A stretch of DNA of 64,000 nucleotides from Bedellia somnulentella. Lineage: Eukaryota; Arthropoda; Insecta; Lepidoptera; Bedelliidae. A program made the translations under genes and the position numbers. The notes under the pieces were generated by a model. That model saw nothing but the letters and a program-made list of their open reading frames with translations, was not told the DNA's origin and searched no databases. The stretch covers positions 5,995,912 through 6,059,911 of the forward strand of contig OY755196.1 in NCBI GenBank assembly GCA_963576735.1, written 5' to 3'. This document shows positions 22,610 to 34,789 of this stretch, in pieces; the stretch's first letter is position 1; each line of letters opens with the position of its first letter.

Positions 22610-23844
22610 CTATGCTGAGCCGTACCCTTTTTTCAGTTTTCTGCATCTCATGTAGTAAATGTTGAATGTATATTTATTTTGTGTAGCAGTTAATGGAAAT
22701 AAATGTATTTTCTTTCTTTTCTTTCTTTCTACTCCTTTTCTTCGTACGTTGAAGTCTGCGGCATCGGGGTCTTGTTGTAATGCATATTGTTTTGCCCTTT
22801 CCATTCTCTTTCTTGTTGTTTCCGAAAATACCAATGTTATGGCGATTGATAGTGCAGTCTTAAGTCTGTCATTAAATCCTCGTTGGAATTGAATTGCAAT
22901 CCCTTGAGGTGTTGTGCATAGTAGTCGGATAGCTTCCCCTTCGTCAAGAGCCTTGTTTTCACATAGGTACAACACAAGTTCTTGGTTTTCGCGCATAGCT
23001 TTTGCACGTCTTCCACTATCGTTGAGTCGTTCCGGTTGATGAAAGAAGTTCGGTTGATTTCCAATGTCATGTTGTCGCACATTACACTGATCAACCCGTT
23101 CGACATCACCATCGGGTGGCTGAGGTACGTTTTCATTGGATATAACAGGGCCATTATCCACTCGTCGCTGTTCGTTTTATCGTGTTGTGCTTTCGATTCG
23201 AAGTATACTATTTCTCCCTTCAGAATTTTCATTGTTTCTTGGTGTTTCCCTAGGATTATATCCAAGGGAATGAGCGACGCACAGTGCAACTCTTTTATCT
23301 TTGTCGGTGAGAATTTGTTTAAGTGTTGTACGATCAGCGCCGGTAGTAATGTACTCCAAAAGGCATTGAACACATGCAATTTGGGAACATTTGTATTCTT
23401 GTGATCTAATAAGTTTCCCAAGGCGGCTATTATGGCCCCAGTTTTTGGCGGTGGAGATGTATATGATATGATAATGCGTGCGTCTTGTTCCGGTATAGAT
23501 AGCAATGACTTTCCAAGGAGATAATTTATTTCTTGTGACGTTACGTGGTTCTTGAGAAATTGCGCAATCAAATTCATTTTCGTTGTCATTGTCTGCTTCG
23601 ATGACGTCTCTCATTTCAGTTTTTTGGACTCTTGTCGTTCGTATTTGGACGGGGCTTGGCGTAATTTTAGTTTCTTCTTCGACTCTAACATTTGCCGAAT
23701 CTCCGGAGTAATTTGTATCACTTCCGGACTCGAACTCCTCGAAGTTGATTTGTCTTCTGACTCATCCACCATTGTCTCTTGAAACTCTTCCTCCGGAAAA
23801 TCGATTACTTGTGTGAGCTGCGTGAGATCTTCGTCCGTTCCCAA
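22610..23844 (-). pseudogene. Unrecognised protein gene with frameshifts
   Basis: Three overlapping minus-strand frames read as one decayed protein. The start at 23844 (MGTDEDLTQLTQVIDFPEEE) opens an acidic, Ser-rich N-terminus. It is followed by a helical domain in a second frame (from about 23575: NHVTSQEINYLLGKSLLSIP). From about 22990 a third frame carries LVLYLCENKALDEGEAIRLL and a basic C-terminus (VRRKGVERKKRKK). Total about 410-430 residues with at least two shifts. I recognise no domain. It directly follows the densovirus fragment on the same strand, so a viral origin is possible but unsupported. The disordered acidic head, helical core and basic tail would also fit a nucleocapsid or gag-like protein. 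Confidence 0.45.
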
Positions 23845-23888
23845 GTGGTGATCTTCGTACGATAGATAGTTTTCTTATATGAAGATAC

Positions 23889-24994
23889 CTATGTAGATGA
23901 TGGAGAAAAAATAACTGGAGACAAGGGCGTAGGGGCAAAAAGAGTTGATGCAACATCAGCGAATGACCTTCTCACAGCAGGAATTCTTGATGAGGCCTCA
24001 AAGTAGGAGATAGAGTCCTGTGACATCAATAGTTCAATATTTTTTTGACGCTGTTGTTCTGGGCAATTTTTGTGTGTGGCAGCATGGTTACCCGAACAGA
24101 ACATGATATTTTGTCTGACAACAGGTCACAGCTTTCACTGGAATGCTCTCCTTGGCATTTAGAGCAGCGCTGTTTGGACCTGCACTGAGCTTTTATGTGA
24201 CCAAATCTGCAACAGTTAAAACTGAATAGTCGGGAGCTGATATAATTCTACACTCAGAGAGTTTTTGTAGCTAAAAACTCTTTCTGGCAATATTTGGCCT
24301 TGTAAAGTTAATACCACCGACTGACTGGGAACCCAAGACAGTAAACCCTCACTAGTGAACTTGCGATTCAGTCGCCTTGCCTTTAAAACTATCCCACAAC
24401 CAGATGGCAGCTCAAGTGAATCCACGAATTCGTCCATGTTCCATTCTACAGGAACACCACGTACCAGACCCATCTTCATCATACTGAAGGAAGGGATTGT
24501 AGCCTTTAGCTTGTTACTTAAAAGAATAGGGTGAGAAAAGAATTCATTGGCTGATTGGGCAGATAAAAACTCAACAGCTACCCTATTTCTACCCACACCT
24601 TTAATACCGTCATCTTTGATGGTCTTAATGTTATTCCTGTGCAGTAATTGGCCTATTTTAATTGGTCGGATAGAGGTACCGGCTGAGGAATCTGACTCCG
24701 TTCGGCTGATATGAACTATAAAAGGACCCTTGTCCGTTAGCGAATAATTATTAATACCCTCACCTCAACTAATAAGGGGTGAACAAACACGGCTTGAATA
24801 GATGCGTTTGCAATATTCGGGTTGATTATAGTCTTCTTATTAGTAGGAGCAGGGAGGTCAGAGTCGCCGAGTTGCCTTTTTCTGGCTTCTTTTGTAATCG
24901 GACTGAATAGCTCTAATGATTCAGTAGAATCCATACCATTATCCTCCTGATCAGGAGGATCTGGTGGTCGAGGAAGAGTTTTGAGGTTATTCAT
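23889..24994 (-). pseudogene. Jockey-type LINE ORF1 (gag), decayed
   Basis: The start MNNLKTLPRPPDPPDQEDNG at 24994 is followed, after a stop near 24740, by ORF1 core sequence (24596-24216: VAVEFLSAQSANEFF, LVRGVPVEWNMDEFVDSLEL). Zinc-knuckle blocks follow near 24080-24215 (CCRFGHIKAQC, CSKCQGEHSSESC). The order matches ORF1 nucleic-acid-binding proteins of Jockey/CR1-like LINEs. Frame breaks occur near 24740 and 24230. No endonuclease/RT ORF follows; the element is cut at about 23880. The sequence upstream to about 25150 is the probable 5' UTR. Confidence 0.7.
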
Positions 24995-25268
24995 ATTTAA
25001 ACATATGAATAACCTCGGAAATATAAGGACTGCTAGTTATAAACACACTTACCAACACTTAAAAACAGACAAACAAGAGAGATTACAAGTATTTGATTGT
25101 TAAACACTAAACTAACAACAAACGAAAATTAACACAAGTGCCTTTCACGCAATCACGACAGCGAAAAACATCATGTAAGCTGCTCAATGCAATTAACGCC
25201 CACCTAACTTAAAATATATTTTTTCTATTAATTGCTACTTAAATGGAACAAGTAATAGGATTAAAATA

Positions 25269-25860
25269 TTAAACATAGATTTCTAAACCAAAGTATACTA
25301 GTTGAGAGATATAACTATTTATGGTTTTCATGCTAATGACATCTTTAAAAAACCTTCTCTTAGGCGTTATTAAAAATACTACGTGTATTATATTAAAGTT
25401 ATGGTTGGTGGTCGCAGCCCACCCACCAGGTAAGTTTCCAGTTAACGTGAGGAAGCACGAACCACTCTGGCCTACGGAACCACGTGGTGTACGACGTCGA
25501 TGCAACGTCTCGAAATACGCTTGGTTAGATGAGTTAGAACCTTGCGCATAATTTGAGTACACTGTGACAGCTCGGGTATATAAAGGTTGATTTGCTGCCA
25601 CTTCGCCCGAAGCTTCTACGAATATTAGATTTGTATTCGTGACTACTTGCTTAGGACGTGTAAGTAAATTTAGGTTAGTACCCTGTTCTCTCCGGTACTC
25701 CACCATCTTCATGCGGTCCTTCATTTCTGCGAGGACCGCATATACCCTGTCACACAGGGGGACTGATATTTTTAATCTTCCAGAGACATTATCGTTGTCG
25801 GGGAACTCGATACCTGCGAGTCTCTGGCGGACGGCTTGCGTCCGGATGTCGGGATTGCTA
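25269..25860 (-). pseudogene. Unrecognised ORF fragment
   Basis: A minus-strand frame open from about 25860 reads VRQRLAGIEFPDNDNVSGRL, VYAVLAEMKDRMKMVEYRRE and ANQPLYTRAVTVYSNYAQGS, then loses coherence near 25420. The family is not recognised. It adjoins the integrase fragment at 25861 in a different frame, and the join is abrupt, so two sequences have probably been brought together by insertion or deletion. Confidence 0.35.
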
Positions 25861-26415
25861 CTTCTTTGGCTTGCTTACTTTTGAGTGGGCGTAAGAAACA
25901 AAATTTTGTTAAATGATCATGGTATTGCAGCAACCACTTGTATTCACCATCAGGTGATGACTGAAAATCTACTAAGTCCACTTGTCCTCTTCTGTTAAAT
26001 TCATCAGAAATTAGTGGTTTCACAACAATGCCACTTTTTGGAAAGCTTTTCTTTGAAAGACATGTTGTGCATAGTGTAAGAAAAATTTTAATAGCGAATA
26101 TTGGCACTAAGAACCTACTTCGTAAGGCGTGAACAATCTTATCTCGTCTACCGTGGCCAGTTGAAACGTGTGCCTCGAGTAATTTTTGGTAATATTCGGC
26201 CGCCTTTTCTGAATTTTGTTGAGTCTATAGTTATCAATCAAATTAATCACTGTTCTCACCTTTTCTTCGGTCCATTCACTTTTTTTGTTGTTTTTACGGA
26301 GTCTATTGTAGTAGTTTTGTAATTCTATGTTCAATTGTTGTTTATTTACTATTTCACTGTTTATTTCTGGATTCTCACTATTTTGTATAATATCACACAC
26401 TATTTTAAATAACAA
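25861..26415 (-). pseudogene. KRBA2/GINGER-like integrase fragment
   Basis: The start MLFKIVCDIIQNSENPEINS at 26415 leads through YNRLRKNNKKSEWTEEKV. After a frame change near 26105 come CTTCLSKKSFPKSGIVVKPL, the DDE-integrase block RGQVDLVDFQSSPDGEYKWL and YHDHLTKFCFLRPL. The arrangement matches the KRBA2-type cut-and-paste integrases related to GINGER transposons and retroviral integrase. The zinc-binding HHCC part is deleted at the frame break and the catalytic core is cut after AKEVA, so the protein is dead. The upstream 26420-26600 GC-richer patch may be its promoter region. Confidence 0.65.
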
Positions 26416-26672
26416 ACTGTTTTTCGTGTTAAAACAAATAAAAACCGCAATAGCTTAGCTGATCTGCAGAATAAAACAAAAACAATGGCGGCCGCGAAGA
26501 ACGATTGAATGAGTGATATCACGTGACTCATATCCTACCAATCAGAATGCATTTTTCGTTCAGCAGTCAAGGAAAGTACAATCTGTCGGTTAGTCAGGGT
26601 TAGTTTATAAATTAACGAAAATTTATGTGTTAAATTGTACATTTTGTTTGCTGTTGACAATTTGTCGACAGT

Positions 26673-29514
26673 TTATAAACTAACGGGTTTATTTATAAAC
26701 TGACAGGTCGTACAATATTCCGGTGACATATGCATTGGAATGTACGCTATTTTTTTCTCGCACAGCAGTTTCAAAAATACTTTCTGAAACCTTTTTTCCT
26801 CAGGCGAAGTAAGTTGTGTATTATCAGCACAGACTGTACTAATGTTGTCAGAATTCACAGTATCTGTTCCTTTAAATATTTGCGACACCTTTAATGTTGG
26901 ATTCGAAGACACATTCTCACAACTAAAATTCTCAGAATTGTATTTGATTATACCTGTAATCAAAAGAGATTTAATTCTCACAACTAAAATTCTCAGAATT
27001 GTATTTGATTATACCTGTAATCAAAAGAGATTTAAAAGTATTTACAAAAGTGTGGCAGTCTGGGTTGTTATAACGACAATTGTAAGCCCTGACATGACCA
27101 AAAAAAAAAATTCTATTGGGTCAGAGTTGAAACATCTTGGCCTCATAATATTTACATTTTTGGACTGTAGAAACTGCCACACTATTATATAACTTTTTAA
27201 AGTTGTCTCCCAATTAACCAAAGTTTAACATTGTCTACTTTTATTGTCTACAAACTTAATTTTTTTTAAAGTTTTGATTGCATTTTTCCAAAATTCCTCG
27301 TGTTGCGAGTTTGGAGTTGCCGCTGTTCTTAAAATTTCACTTTTTTGTTTGGTTGAGCCAATGGTCTTGGACCCATTGACACTGTCAAAAAGGTCGTCAA
27401 AAAATGATATTGCTTCAGCAGTATTTTTCAATGTTGAGCTGACTTTGCTGCCATCAGCATATACAGCTGAAAATGTATAACAATTTATTGGTTTTAATAG
27501 GAAAACCTTAAGCATTAAATTGGGGGTGCCTTAAAAAAGGGTAGTGTACTTAGCACTAGAAACCGGCGGGCATGTATGAAAAGGTGCATATAGGAAATAA
27601 ATTATATTCAATACATAGGTTCTAATGTATCTGTGTGATATGGTTGTAAAACACATCACTTACATTTGCTTAACATTTATAAGAATTAAGTATTAACACT
27701 TGCCAAAATTTGAAGTCTATAGCAAAGCAGCTGATACAGTCTTGCTAAAAACTCGAACGCAATTTTTAATCTTCAACAGATTAATCATAAAATATACCGT
27801 AATAAAATCATAAATCAAAATGACGGTAGGGTATAAGACCCTACGTACAGTAGATTACCTTCATTTTTTAAATTTTATCTGGTATAACCAGTTGGTTATT
27901 TAGTTTTTTCAAGAGCCGACATTTAGTTGCTACACTGTCGGTTTTGTAGACATCAATGATGTCTTGCCATCTGCATAATTTGTTTCCAAAGAAATTTTTT
28001 ATTGAAATGAAGTTACATCTGGTGCCTTTTATCAAGTGGCATGGATCATAAATTACACTCAGTTCAACGCCGCTAAGACAAATTGTGTCATCTGAAAAGA
28101 AAAACGTAGAAATACCGAATACATTAAAATTATTTTTTGTAACCAATAATTACTTAAAGTATAATAAATAAGTACTTAAGCTTGTTTTATTTAGATATTT
28201 ATTCCTCACCTGTATTTAACCCTGCCCTGATTTGAACTTCTCTGGTTTGTTGTTGCAATGATTTTATTGCTGCACGGAATGATGCACCCTGGTCACAAAC
28301 CAATGCCAGAGGAATTAGCCCAGAGTCCACTACGGCTTTCACTATTTCTTTTATTATTTTGACTAGTTCCACACAGGATACTGACCCCTTTGCAAAATAA
28401 AATGCTATTGGCTGTTGCCATTTGCTGACAGCACCTCTGACCATAAACGTTAAAGCTTGGTCAGCAAATTCGCATTTTTTGTGCTTAATTCAACCAAACC
28501 ATCCAACTTGTCACATTGTCTATTAAAAGTCACCGCTGGTTCAATGGCCATTTCATCAAACATGAAGGTGCAGTATTTTTTGTTCTCACTCCAATTGGAA
28601 ACCTGAAAAAAAATTGTTCAGTAACTATATTAGATGAAGGAAAAAACCAAATACAAATGCATTGCAACATAGTATTGTGCTATAAAACTACTGAATTGAT
28701 TTTCATGGTATTTATATGGGACTAAAATGGGATTGCACTACCTAACAAAAAAAATATATTAAAATCAGACCACTTAATGAAAAGATATAGCCATACATAT
28801 GATATACCTTCGAATTGAAAACCTCCAATTTGTTTTCATTTGGTAATAAATGCGAAATGGATGAGAAAAAAAGACATACCTCTTCTTTAATGCTGTCAAA
28901 TATTTGGGTGTTTATTCCTGATTGTAACTTTAGTTCCCCTACCATTTTCAACAAAGTGGTTTTGGAGGGCAAAATAAATATTTTTCTCAAAAATCTGTAG
29001 CACTTTGGGCTTTGTTTCAGTATCGTCAAAGCAATTAACTGTTCATCCATCGTAAAACGACGAGCTTTTTAATTTTTAGTGCACAGATTTAACTGCATCC
29101 ACATAAACTTTCTAGAAAATTCATTCAATTTCGAGGTCATCACTTCAAACTTTTGAGTAGAGGATACTGCTCTTTTAGTTCTTTTGGCATAGCTGAGCTG
29201 CCTTTGTGACTTCTTATCCTCATTGTATAATATTTTGCATTCTGGTGTAAGATTTTTGCATCGTGTAATGATTTGTTTTGTTGAAACAACTTTTGGTGGA
29301 CCTGAAAGGGTAAAAAATGGAAAGGGTTAATTTAGTCACTTGACTGGGATTAAGATTAAGACTAACAAAATAGTAATTGAATGAAAAAGTCAATTAAACC
29401 TAAGATTTTAGAATAAGAATAGATACACACAATTGGTTACTTCATTTTCATAAATATTGTCATATTCATAAACATCAAGAGTACTTTTGGTTGTCACTGT
29501 ATTTATGATGTCTG
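26673..29514 (-). pseudogene. P-element/THAP9-like transposase pseudogene 1
   Basis: Minus-strand exons with splice signals are 29434-29514, 28881-29303, about 28208-28608, 27868-28093, 27225-27470 and a C-terminal part to 26673. Recognisable blocks are RRFTMDEQLIALTILKQSPK, YCTFMFDEMAIEPAV (first acidic block), LALVCDQGASFRAAIKSL, IYDPCHLIKGTR (nucleotide-binding/HD block) and NSDPIE followed by a broken FFG. The same blocks recur in pseudogene 2 (36733-48470). Stops near 29065 and 27880, frameshifts near 28460 and 27100, and a 61-bp tandem duplication show that it is dead. The first exon is uncertain. Confidence 0.7.
26913..27034. repeat. 61-bp tandem duplication
   Basis: The unit starting ATTCTCACAACTAAAATTCT is present twice, head to tail (26913-26973 and 26974-27034), with no visible differences. 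Because 61 is not a multiple of 3 it also breaks the P-type reading frame. Confidence 0.95.
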
Positions 29515-29589
29515 CTAAAACAACAAAGTCATAGTTAAAAATCTTAAAAAAAAATATTATTAAAAATTTACTTATTAATTTAAAATTAA

Positions 29590-30609
29590 TATTTTTTGAC
29601 GATACTGAGTGTGCTTGTGAAGAACTATGTTTCTTTATAGCTTCTTTTCCTGATGTGATGTTGATATCTTTATTACAACCCTTGCAATAGGCATAGCTTT
29701 CTACGGCTTAGCCTTTACGACTATGTAATATGTTGTGTGTTGTGGTCGTGAAGATAGGAGGTTATTTTATTAAAAGAACTTCATTGCACTATGTCCGTAT
29801 ATTGAATGAATATGAAATACAATAAACGCTTACATTTTAACTTGCACAACTAAGCCCTTTACTTATTGCTACACATGTTAAATTTATTTGCAATATCGGC
29901 ATAATACATGTCCCCGAAAAGTACCTGCTCACCCCCCCCCCTTTTACAGAGTAAAAAGAAATACAATAATCTATTTTTTTTTGTAAACTTTTTATTATTA
30001 ATGACATACATCTATAATATTCAAAAAGAACTTAGCTAAAATAATTAAAAGAGAACTTATAATTATGTAAAATAAATTATATATTAATATAATATAATTA
30101 TAATATTATGTAAAATAAAATAAATAAATAAAAAAATAATATTTTTTTTTGTTTATTTTATTTTACAACTATCTTGCAGCCAACCTGGAAATTCTTCTTC
30201 CCATTCTTTTCTATAATATTGTAGATATTTTTTTCTCCTTACATTCGCACTTGTGCTTGGCTCCTCGTCAGACGACATTTTAACTTAATCTGATTTTGTA
30301 GAAAATCTTTCGGTTAAGTACTCACTCTTCAAAGTTAGGAAATTTAATGAAAAAATAAAACCGAATTACTGTTTATATATACTAGACAGGTAAATTCCCG
30401 AGCGGTCTGCACTAGGTCCATAATATTGAGGGCTTCCCCGTAACATTCAACATAAATGAAAAGGGTTGCCAACTTAAAAGTGTAAAATCGGTAGAAAAAT
30501 CGGGAGAATTTCCATATGTACTGGGAAATCTTAGAAAAATCGTTATATTTCGGTAGAACAGAGCCCATATCGGTAGAAATACCGAAAAATCGGTAGGTCG
30601 AGACCACTG
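29590..30609 (-). pseudogene. hAT-like element end with N-terminal finger exons
   Basis: The right boundary near 30609 reads CAGTGGTCTCGACCTACCG on the minus strand, a typical hAT terminus, followed by repeated CGGTAGAA/TCGGTAG motifs. A first exon at 30178-30279 starts MSSDEEPSTSANVRRKKYLQ and contains EWEEEFPGWLQDS. A second at about 29590-29700 encodes a BED-like finger (YCKGCNKDINITSG, then HSSSQAH). The transposase core is absent. 29715-30170 is AT-rich and contains a C10 run near 29931. The junction with P pseudogene 1 is unclear, so the finger exon might have been captured by it. Confidence 0.5.
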
Positions 30610-30764
30610 TACTGAATTAAAAACAAGAAATATTATTTACTCAAAGTCAAATAAACTAAGTGGTATTAACCCTCGCATTGGTTTTAGCACATTAGGTGTT
30701 TTGTAATAATTATTTTAGCTAAGTAATGATAAGAAAAAGAAAAGAAGTTATATAAGCCTACTCG

Positions 30765-31830
30765 TGCAGTTTAGCAAAGCCAAGGCAGCACGGTTTGTAG
30801 CAGCCGCGGCAATACGTAGTACCATGTTTACGGCAAACCGTGCATGCCTTTCTATTGCGGGGGGTGTGCTTACCTTCTGCAGTTGTGATAAACGGGTACA
30901 CATATGGAGTGTGTATCCGCTCGTCATTCGCACTTACGAGAAGGTTTGGAGTTGGAGTAAGAGGAGGTGGTTCAGGATGGTGATGTTTTATGATGCTTTT
31001 GATAAGCTTTTCTCGAAAATTTTTAACTAACTAAAGGACTAAGGATGGTATGGGGTAAGACATGGGGTCAGAAGGATCGCCTGGTTGGGATAGTTCCCAT
31101 GTATGTATGAATTTAAAACGCCACAAATAACCACTGTTTTATTCGCAAACAGCATACATTTTTATACCCACCTTAGCAGACTTATTTGGGATAACCTGTC
31201 TAATGTTTAACCATCCTTTCCATTGGAGTAATGACTCATCTAATGAAATATTCTGTGATAAATTATACATTTTACTGAACCGATTATTAGAATGAAAAAA
31301 ATGCAGGCAGGAATTAATTGCCTGAAATCGGCGTAGAGTTATATAGACCTTAAACCCAGGAGTAATGAAAATACTTTGGTCGGAACACCAGTAATCCTCC
31401 ATCCTAGCCTTTACAATGATGCCCATTGCCCGAACGATTTCAAAGTACGCTAGGATTTCATCATTATTGGTGTCCCTCCACTTGCCAATGCGATTGCATG
31501 GTCCCAAAGCATTTTTTTTCATTTTCTCCTGGGCTACCTGCTAGGCAAATTCATAAGTTTCGGAAACTATCTTGTTTATAATAGCCGTGTCCCATATCAT
31601 CCGAAAAATCTTGTATGGATCACATTCCGGTCTAGTCGGACCAGTTCTACAAAGATCTATTGCAGGTGTAGGGAAGTCTTTGCACTCATAGCGATGTAAG
31701 TCGTATGGGAGGAAAGCAGTCCCTTTACTGGCTTTAACAGGCTCCTCTGCCTCAACGGGAGGATCATAACCGCTGAACTGGTCACTCTCACCTTCGTCCT
31801 AGGGCGTATCCTCCAACAAGTCCCTTTCCA
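30765..31830 (-). pseudogene. piggyBac transposase, internally deleted
   Basis: From 31830 the frame gives an acidic head (DEGESDQFSGYDPPVEAEEP), then DLCRTGPTRPECDPYKIF. It continues with the start of the DDE domain, IAYFEIV-like ILAYFEIVRAMGI, and NISLDESLLQWKGW, which contains the first catalytic Asp; it stops at 31139. The C-terminal finger is separate at about 31030-30765 (KACTVCRKHGTTYCRGC, then CLGFAKLHE). The part with the second and third catalytic residues is missing. Two in-frame stops lie upstream (near 31798 and 31540). Confidence 0.75.
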
Positions 31831-31946
31831 CCAATTTTTTCAAGTCAGTTAAAGTCGTATCGTTCGAGTTTCAAATAAAATGGCGGTTACAATATTTAAA
31901 CACGAACATAGCATGAGATTTTTGAAGAAATTTCAAATTTTAGCTA

Positions 31947-33230
31947 AGGGGTGATCCATTTCGAGATTCCCTACTTTTTTAAAGAAAAAAACACAGAAAA
32001 TTAAAATTTGAAATGGGGAATGGGGAATGTTTATTATCATTCGAAAGAATGGCATTTATTTTTTGAAGATTATCTCTTTCAAATGTTGGCCGCGGCTACG
32101 TCCCAGATGGTCCATCCGTTGAGTCCAATTTTCGATAACTCGTTCGAGCATTTCGACTGGTAACTGGCGAATGACACGCGTGATGTTTTGCTCCAAGGCC
32201 TGAATCGAAGCGGGTTTATCCGCATAGACTTTAGACTTTACGTATCCCCGCAGAAAAAAGTCTAACGGTGTGATATCACACGATCTTGGTGGCCAACCGA
32301 CCGGCCCATTACGTGAAATTATCTGTTCACCGAAATGCTCTCTCAATAAATCCATTGATTCGTGCGATGTGTGGGAAGTGGCGCCGTCTTGTTGAAACCA
32401 AATGTCGCCGAGATCACGAGCTTCAATTTCAGGCATCAAATAGTCGGTTATCATGGCGCGATAACGGTCGCCATTGACGGTTACGTTCTTACCGGCATCA
32501 TTTTTGAAGAAATATGGACCGATGATTCCACCGGTCCACAAACCACACCAAACCGTTGTTTTTTCTGGGTATAATGGCAGCTCTTGAATCTCTTCAGGTT
32601 GCTCTTCGTCCCAAATGCGGCAATTTTGCTTGTTTACATACCCCTTGAGCCAGAAATGGGCCTCATCGCTGAACAAAATTTGGCGCGAAAACGTCGGATC
32701 TTCTTGGCACTTTTCAAGAGCCCATAGAGCGAAACGATGTCGCTTGGGAAGGTCGAGCGGCTTCAGTTCTTGCACAAGCTGTATTTTGTATGCTTTCAAT
32801 TTAAGATCTCGACGTAAAATGCGCCAAGTCCGAGTTGCTGCGAACGACGTCGAATCGACTCTTCACGGTCTTCGTGTACACTCTCAGCTACGGCCCCTAT
32901 ATTTTCTTCACTGCGTGCTGGACGTGGTCTATTCGGTCGAACATTATCCAATAATGAATGCTGGGTCTCAAAATGGGTGATGGTGTTGCGAATAGTACGC
33001 TCAGTAGGCCGATTATGTTGACCATAAGTTGAGCGAAGCGCGCGAAACACATTCTTTACAGAACGTGAATTTTCGTAATAAAGTTGAACGATTTGTAAAC
33101 GTTATTCAGGCGTAAGTCTGATGAAATGCCAAACAATACTGAACAAAAATAATATGATAGCTTGACACGACTCACGCGTCATCTGTAAAAAAAAGGCTGA
33201 TGAAAAAAGTACCTCTAGTTGGATCCCCAT
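31947..33230 (-). mobile_element. DD41D mariner-like element
   Basis: TA at 31945-31946 and 33231-33232 flanks ends AGGGGTGATCCATTTCGAGA and, in reverse, ATGGGGATCCAACTAGAG, both continuing to ACTTTTTT. The TIRs are alignable but have diverged. Length 1284 bp. The same locus in copy A (near 4985) lacks the insert. Confidence 0.8.
32056..33065 (-). pseudogene. DD41D mariner transposase, one frameshift
   Basis: The N-terminal frame (from about 33065 through 32800) reads FRALRSTYGQHNRPTERTIR and contains a helix-turn-helix pair. The main frame (32799-32056) has the catalytic core: ILFSDEAHFW, FQQDGATSH and CDITPLDFFL. Exactly 41 residues separate the second and third catalytic aspartates, which defines the DD41D (rosa-type) group. 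The two frames are offset by one shift near 32800, within the linker after the DNA-binding domain. Otherwise the protein is complete to its stop. Confidence 0.85.
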
Positions 33231-33332
33231 TATTAAACTAAAGATTAATTAATATAAATACCTTCGGTAATACATAGTTTTAAAGTTGATTCTTTCTATT
33301 AAACCCGAAATATGATCATTTTTTCATCAAAC

Positions 33333-33701
33333 ATAAACATAACATAAACGTTCACGCTGTTTATCCCCGAAGGGGTTGGCAGAGGTACCAATACTCCTGA
33401 ACTCTCATGGCAAGCGCCATCTAGTTTCCAGAGAAGGTACCCACGTTTTGCTTAGACAGTGTACTCACGTGATAGGGGGCAGGCCTATCGCCGTTTTGTA
33501 CGAATACACTGTCACATGACTAAGTACAACTCAGCCATGTGGGTTTCCTCACGATGTTTTCCCTCACCGTTAGCAACCATGATAAATTAACCACACATAT
33601 GACTTTAGAAAAGACAAATTGGTGTAGGCCCGTCCCAGGATTGGAACTCACGCCCTTCTGTTTTTCGGGCGGGTGTTCTACCCACTGGACTATCATGTCG
33701 C
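33333..33701 (-). mobile_element. SINE S1, full-length, minus
   Basis: The reverse complement starts with a tRNA-like head (box A-like TAGTCCAGTGGGTAG, box B-like near 33640) and ends with the GTTTATGTTATG-rich tail. TTCATCAAAC is duplicated at 33323-33332 and 33702-33711. It is absent at the homologous position of copy A (about 5190). Confidence 0.9.
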
Positions 33702-34137
33702 TTCATCAAACAACCTCACTTAAAATCATTATTTTAAGAAGAATAATCAAAAATATAATGTAATGCGATTATTTAATGTAATATGATAAAACACTCTTTT
33801 TTAAACACTTACACTGCGAAAAACTAAAATTATGGGCAATAATCTGTACTAACAAATTTATTGCCGCGGACGAAACGATCACCAAACTTTGAATGCTTAG
33901 CAATAAAAATAATAATAAGTGAAGCATAGAAGTTCTATGATAGAACATTTATTTCCTTGTTTAATACACAGTAATCACAGTATATTTAATAGGATGAACT
34001 GAATCTCAGAGTAGCCAAACTATTAAAAATAAAGAAGTACACTCCGCGTGATGCCGGCAGCAGATAAAACGTCATAGTTCGACAGACACGGTGTTTTGAG
34101 CTCCCTCGTGCCGCCGGCTCGACGCAGCAAGGGTTGT

Positions 34138-34789
34138 GCGAGTAAAGCATTTCGGTTTTTCTTACAGGCTCTTACATCAGAGAAAAATATTTCTAAGTGG
34201 TTGTGAACTTTTCTTGTACTAAGGCAAATAATATAAGATAATTTAATTATTTATTTAATTAATTAATACGTACACAAACAGCATTATAGCAAACATTACC
34301 TTTTTACAAACATTTAGATTCGGCTCTGTTACAATGCCAAAAAAAGTGCACACAACATTATTGGTTATTATTGTTAGCAATTTGCTTCATCTTAAATAAT
34401 ATTATTATCAAAGCTACTCAAAACAATAACAAATAATATAAATATTAGTAAAACTCCAAAGAATTACACCAAATTAATAATAATTATAAAACTAAATAAA
34501 GTACAATTAAATTAAAATTAAAATAACAATAATATGATTCAATAAAATTAGCAATGAAGTTAAAATAAGTAAAATGGAACAAAAAACAATTATAAAAAAA
34601 ATTAATAATAATATGGTTGCAGATTTAATCAATTGCCTACATTTCTTTCTAAAATTCAGTAATGAGTCGTGATAGACGTCAGATATATATAATATAATTG
34701 AATCTGATATTAGGGCTGTGTAAAGTTGAAGTCTGCTTTTCATATCTATTTTAAGACCAATAAATCCAGTTCTGGTCCCCTCAACTTCC
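34138..34789. other. AT-rich stretch, no gene
   Basis: Low-complexity A/T sequence with ATTA and TAATA runs. The frame 34507-34791 is a hydrophobic low-complexity artefact. Confidence 0.5.

Larger units (their letters stand above)
30670..34133 (-). mobile_element. Decayed piggyBac-superfamily element with nested insertions
   Basis: The left end is TTAA (30666-30669) then CCCTCGCATTGG. The right end reads, in reverse, CCCTTGCTGCG from 34133, flanked by TTGT instead of TTAA. Inside are transposase remnants (30765-31830), a DD41D mariner (31947-33230) and an S1 SINE (33333-33701). The part outside these insertions matches copy A at 4855-5669, which lacks both and so serves as an empty-site reference. 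Confidence 0.75.

Noticed and set aside
22982..23404. 140-codon plus-strand frame
   Set aside because: Antisense shadow of the unrecognised minus-strand protein pseudogene; no motif.
29926..29945. C10 run as a telomere-like or regulatory tract
   Set aside because: A single homopolymer with no repeat context; may be a sequencing artefact.
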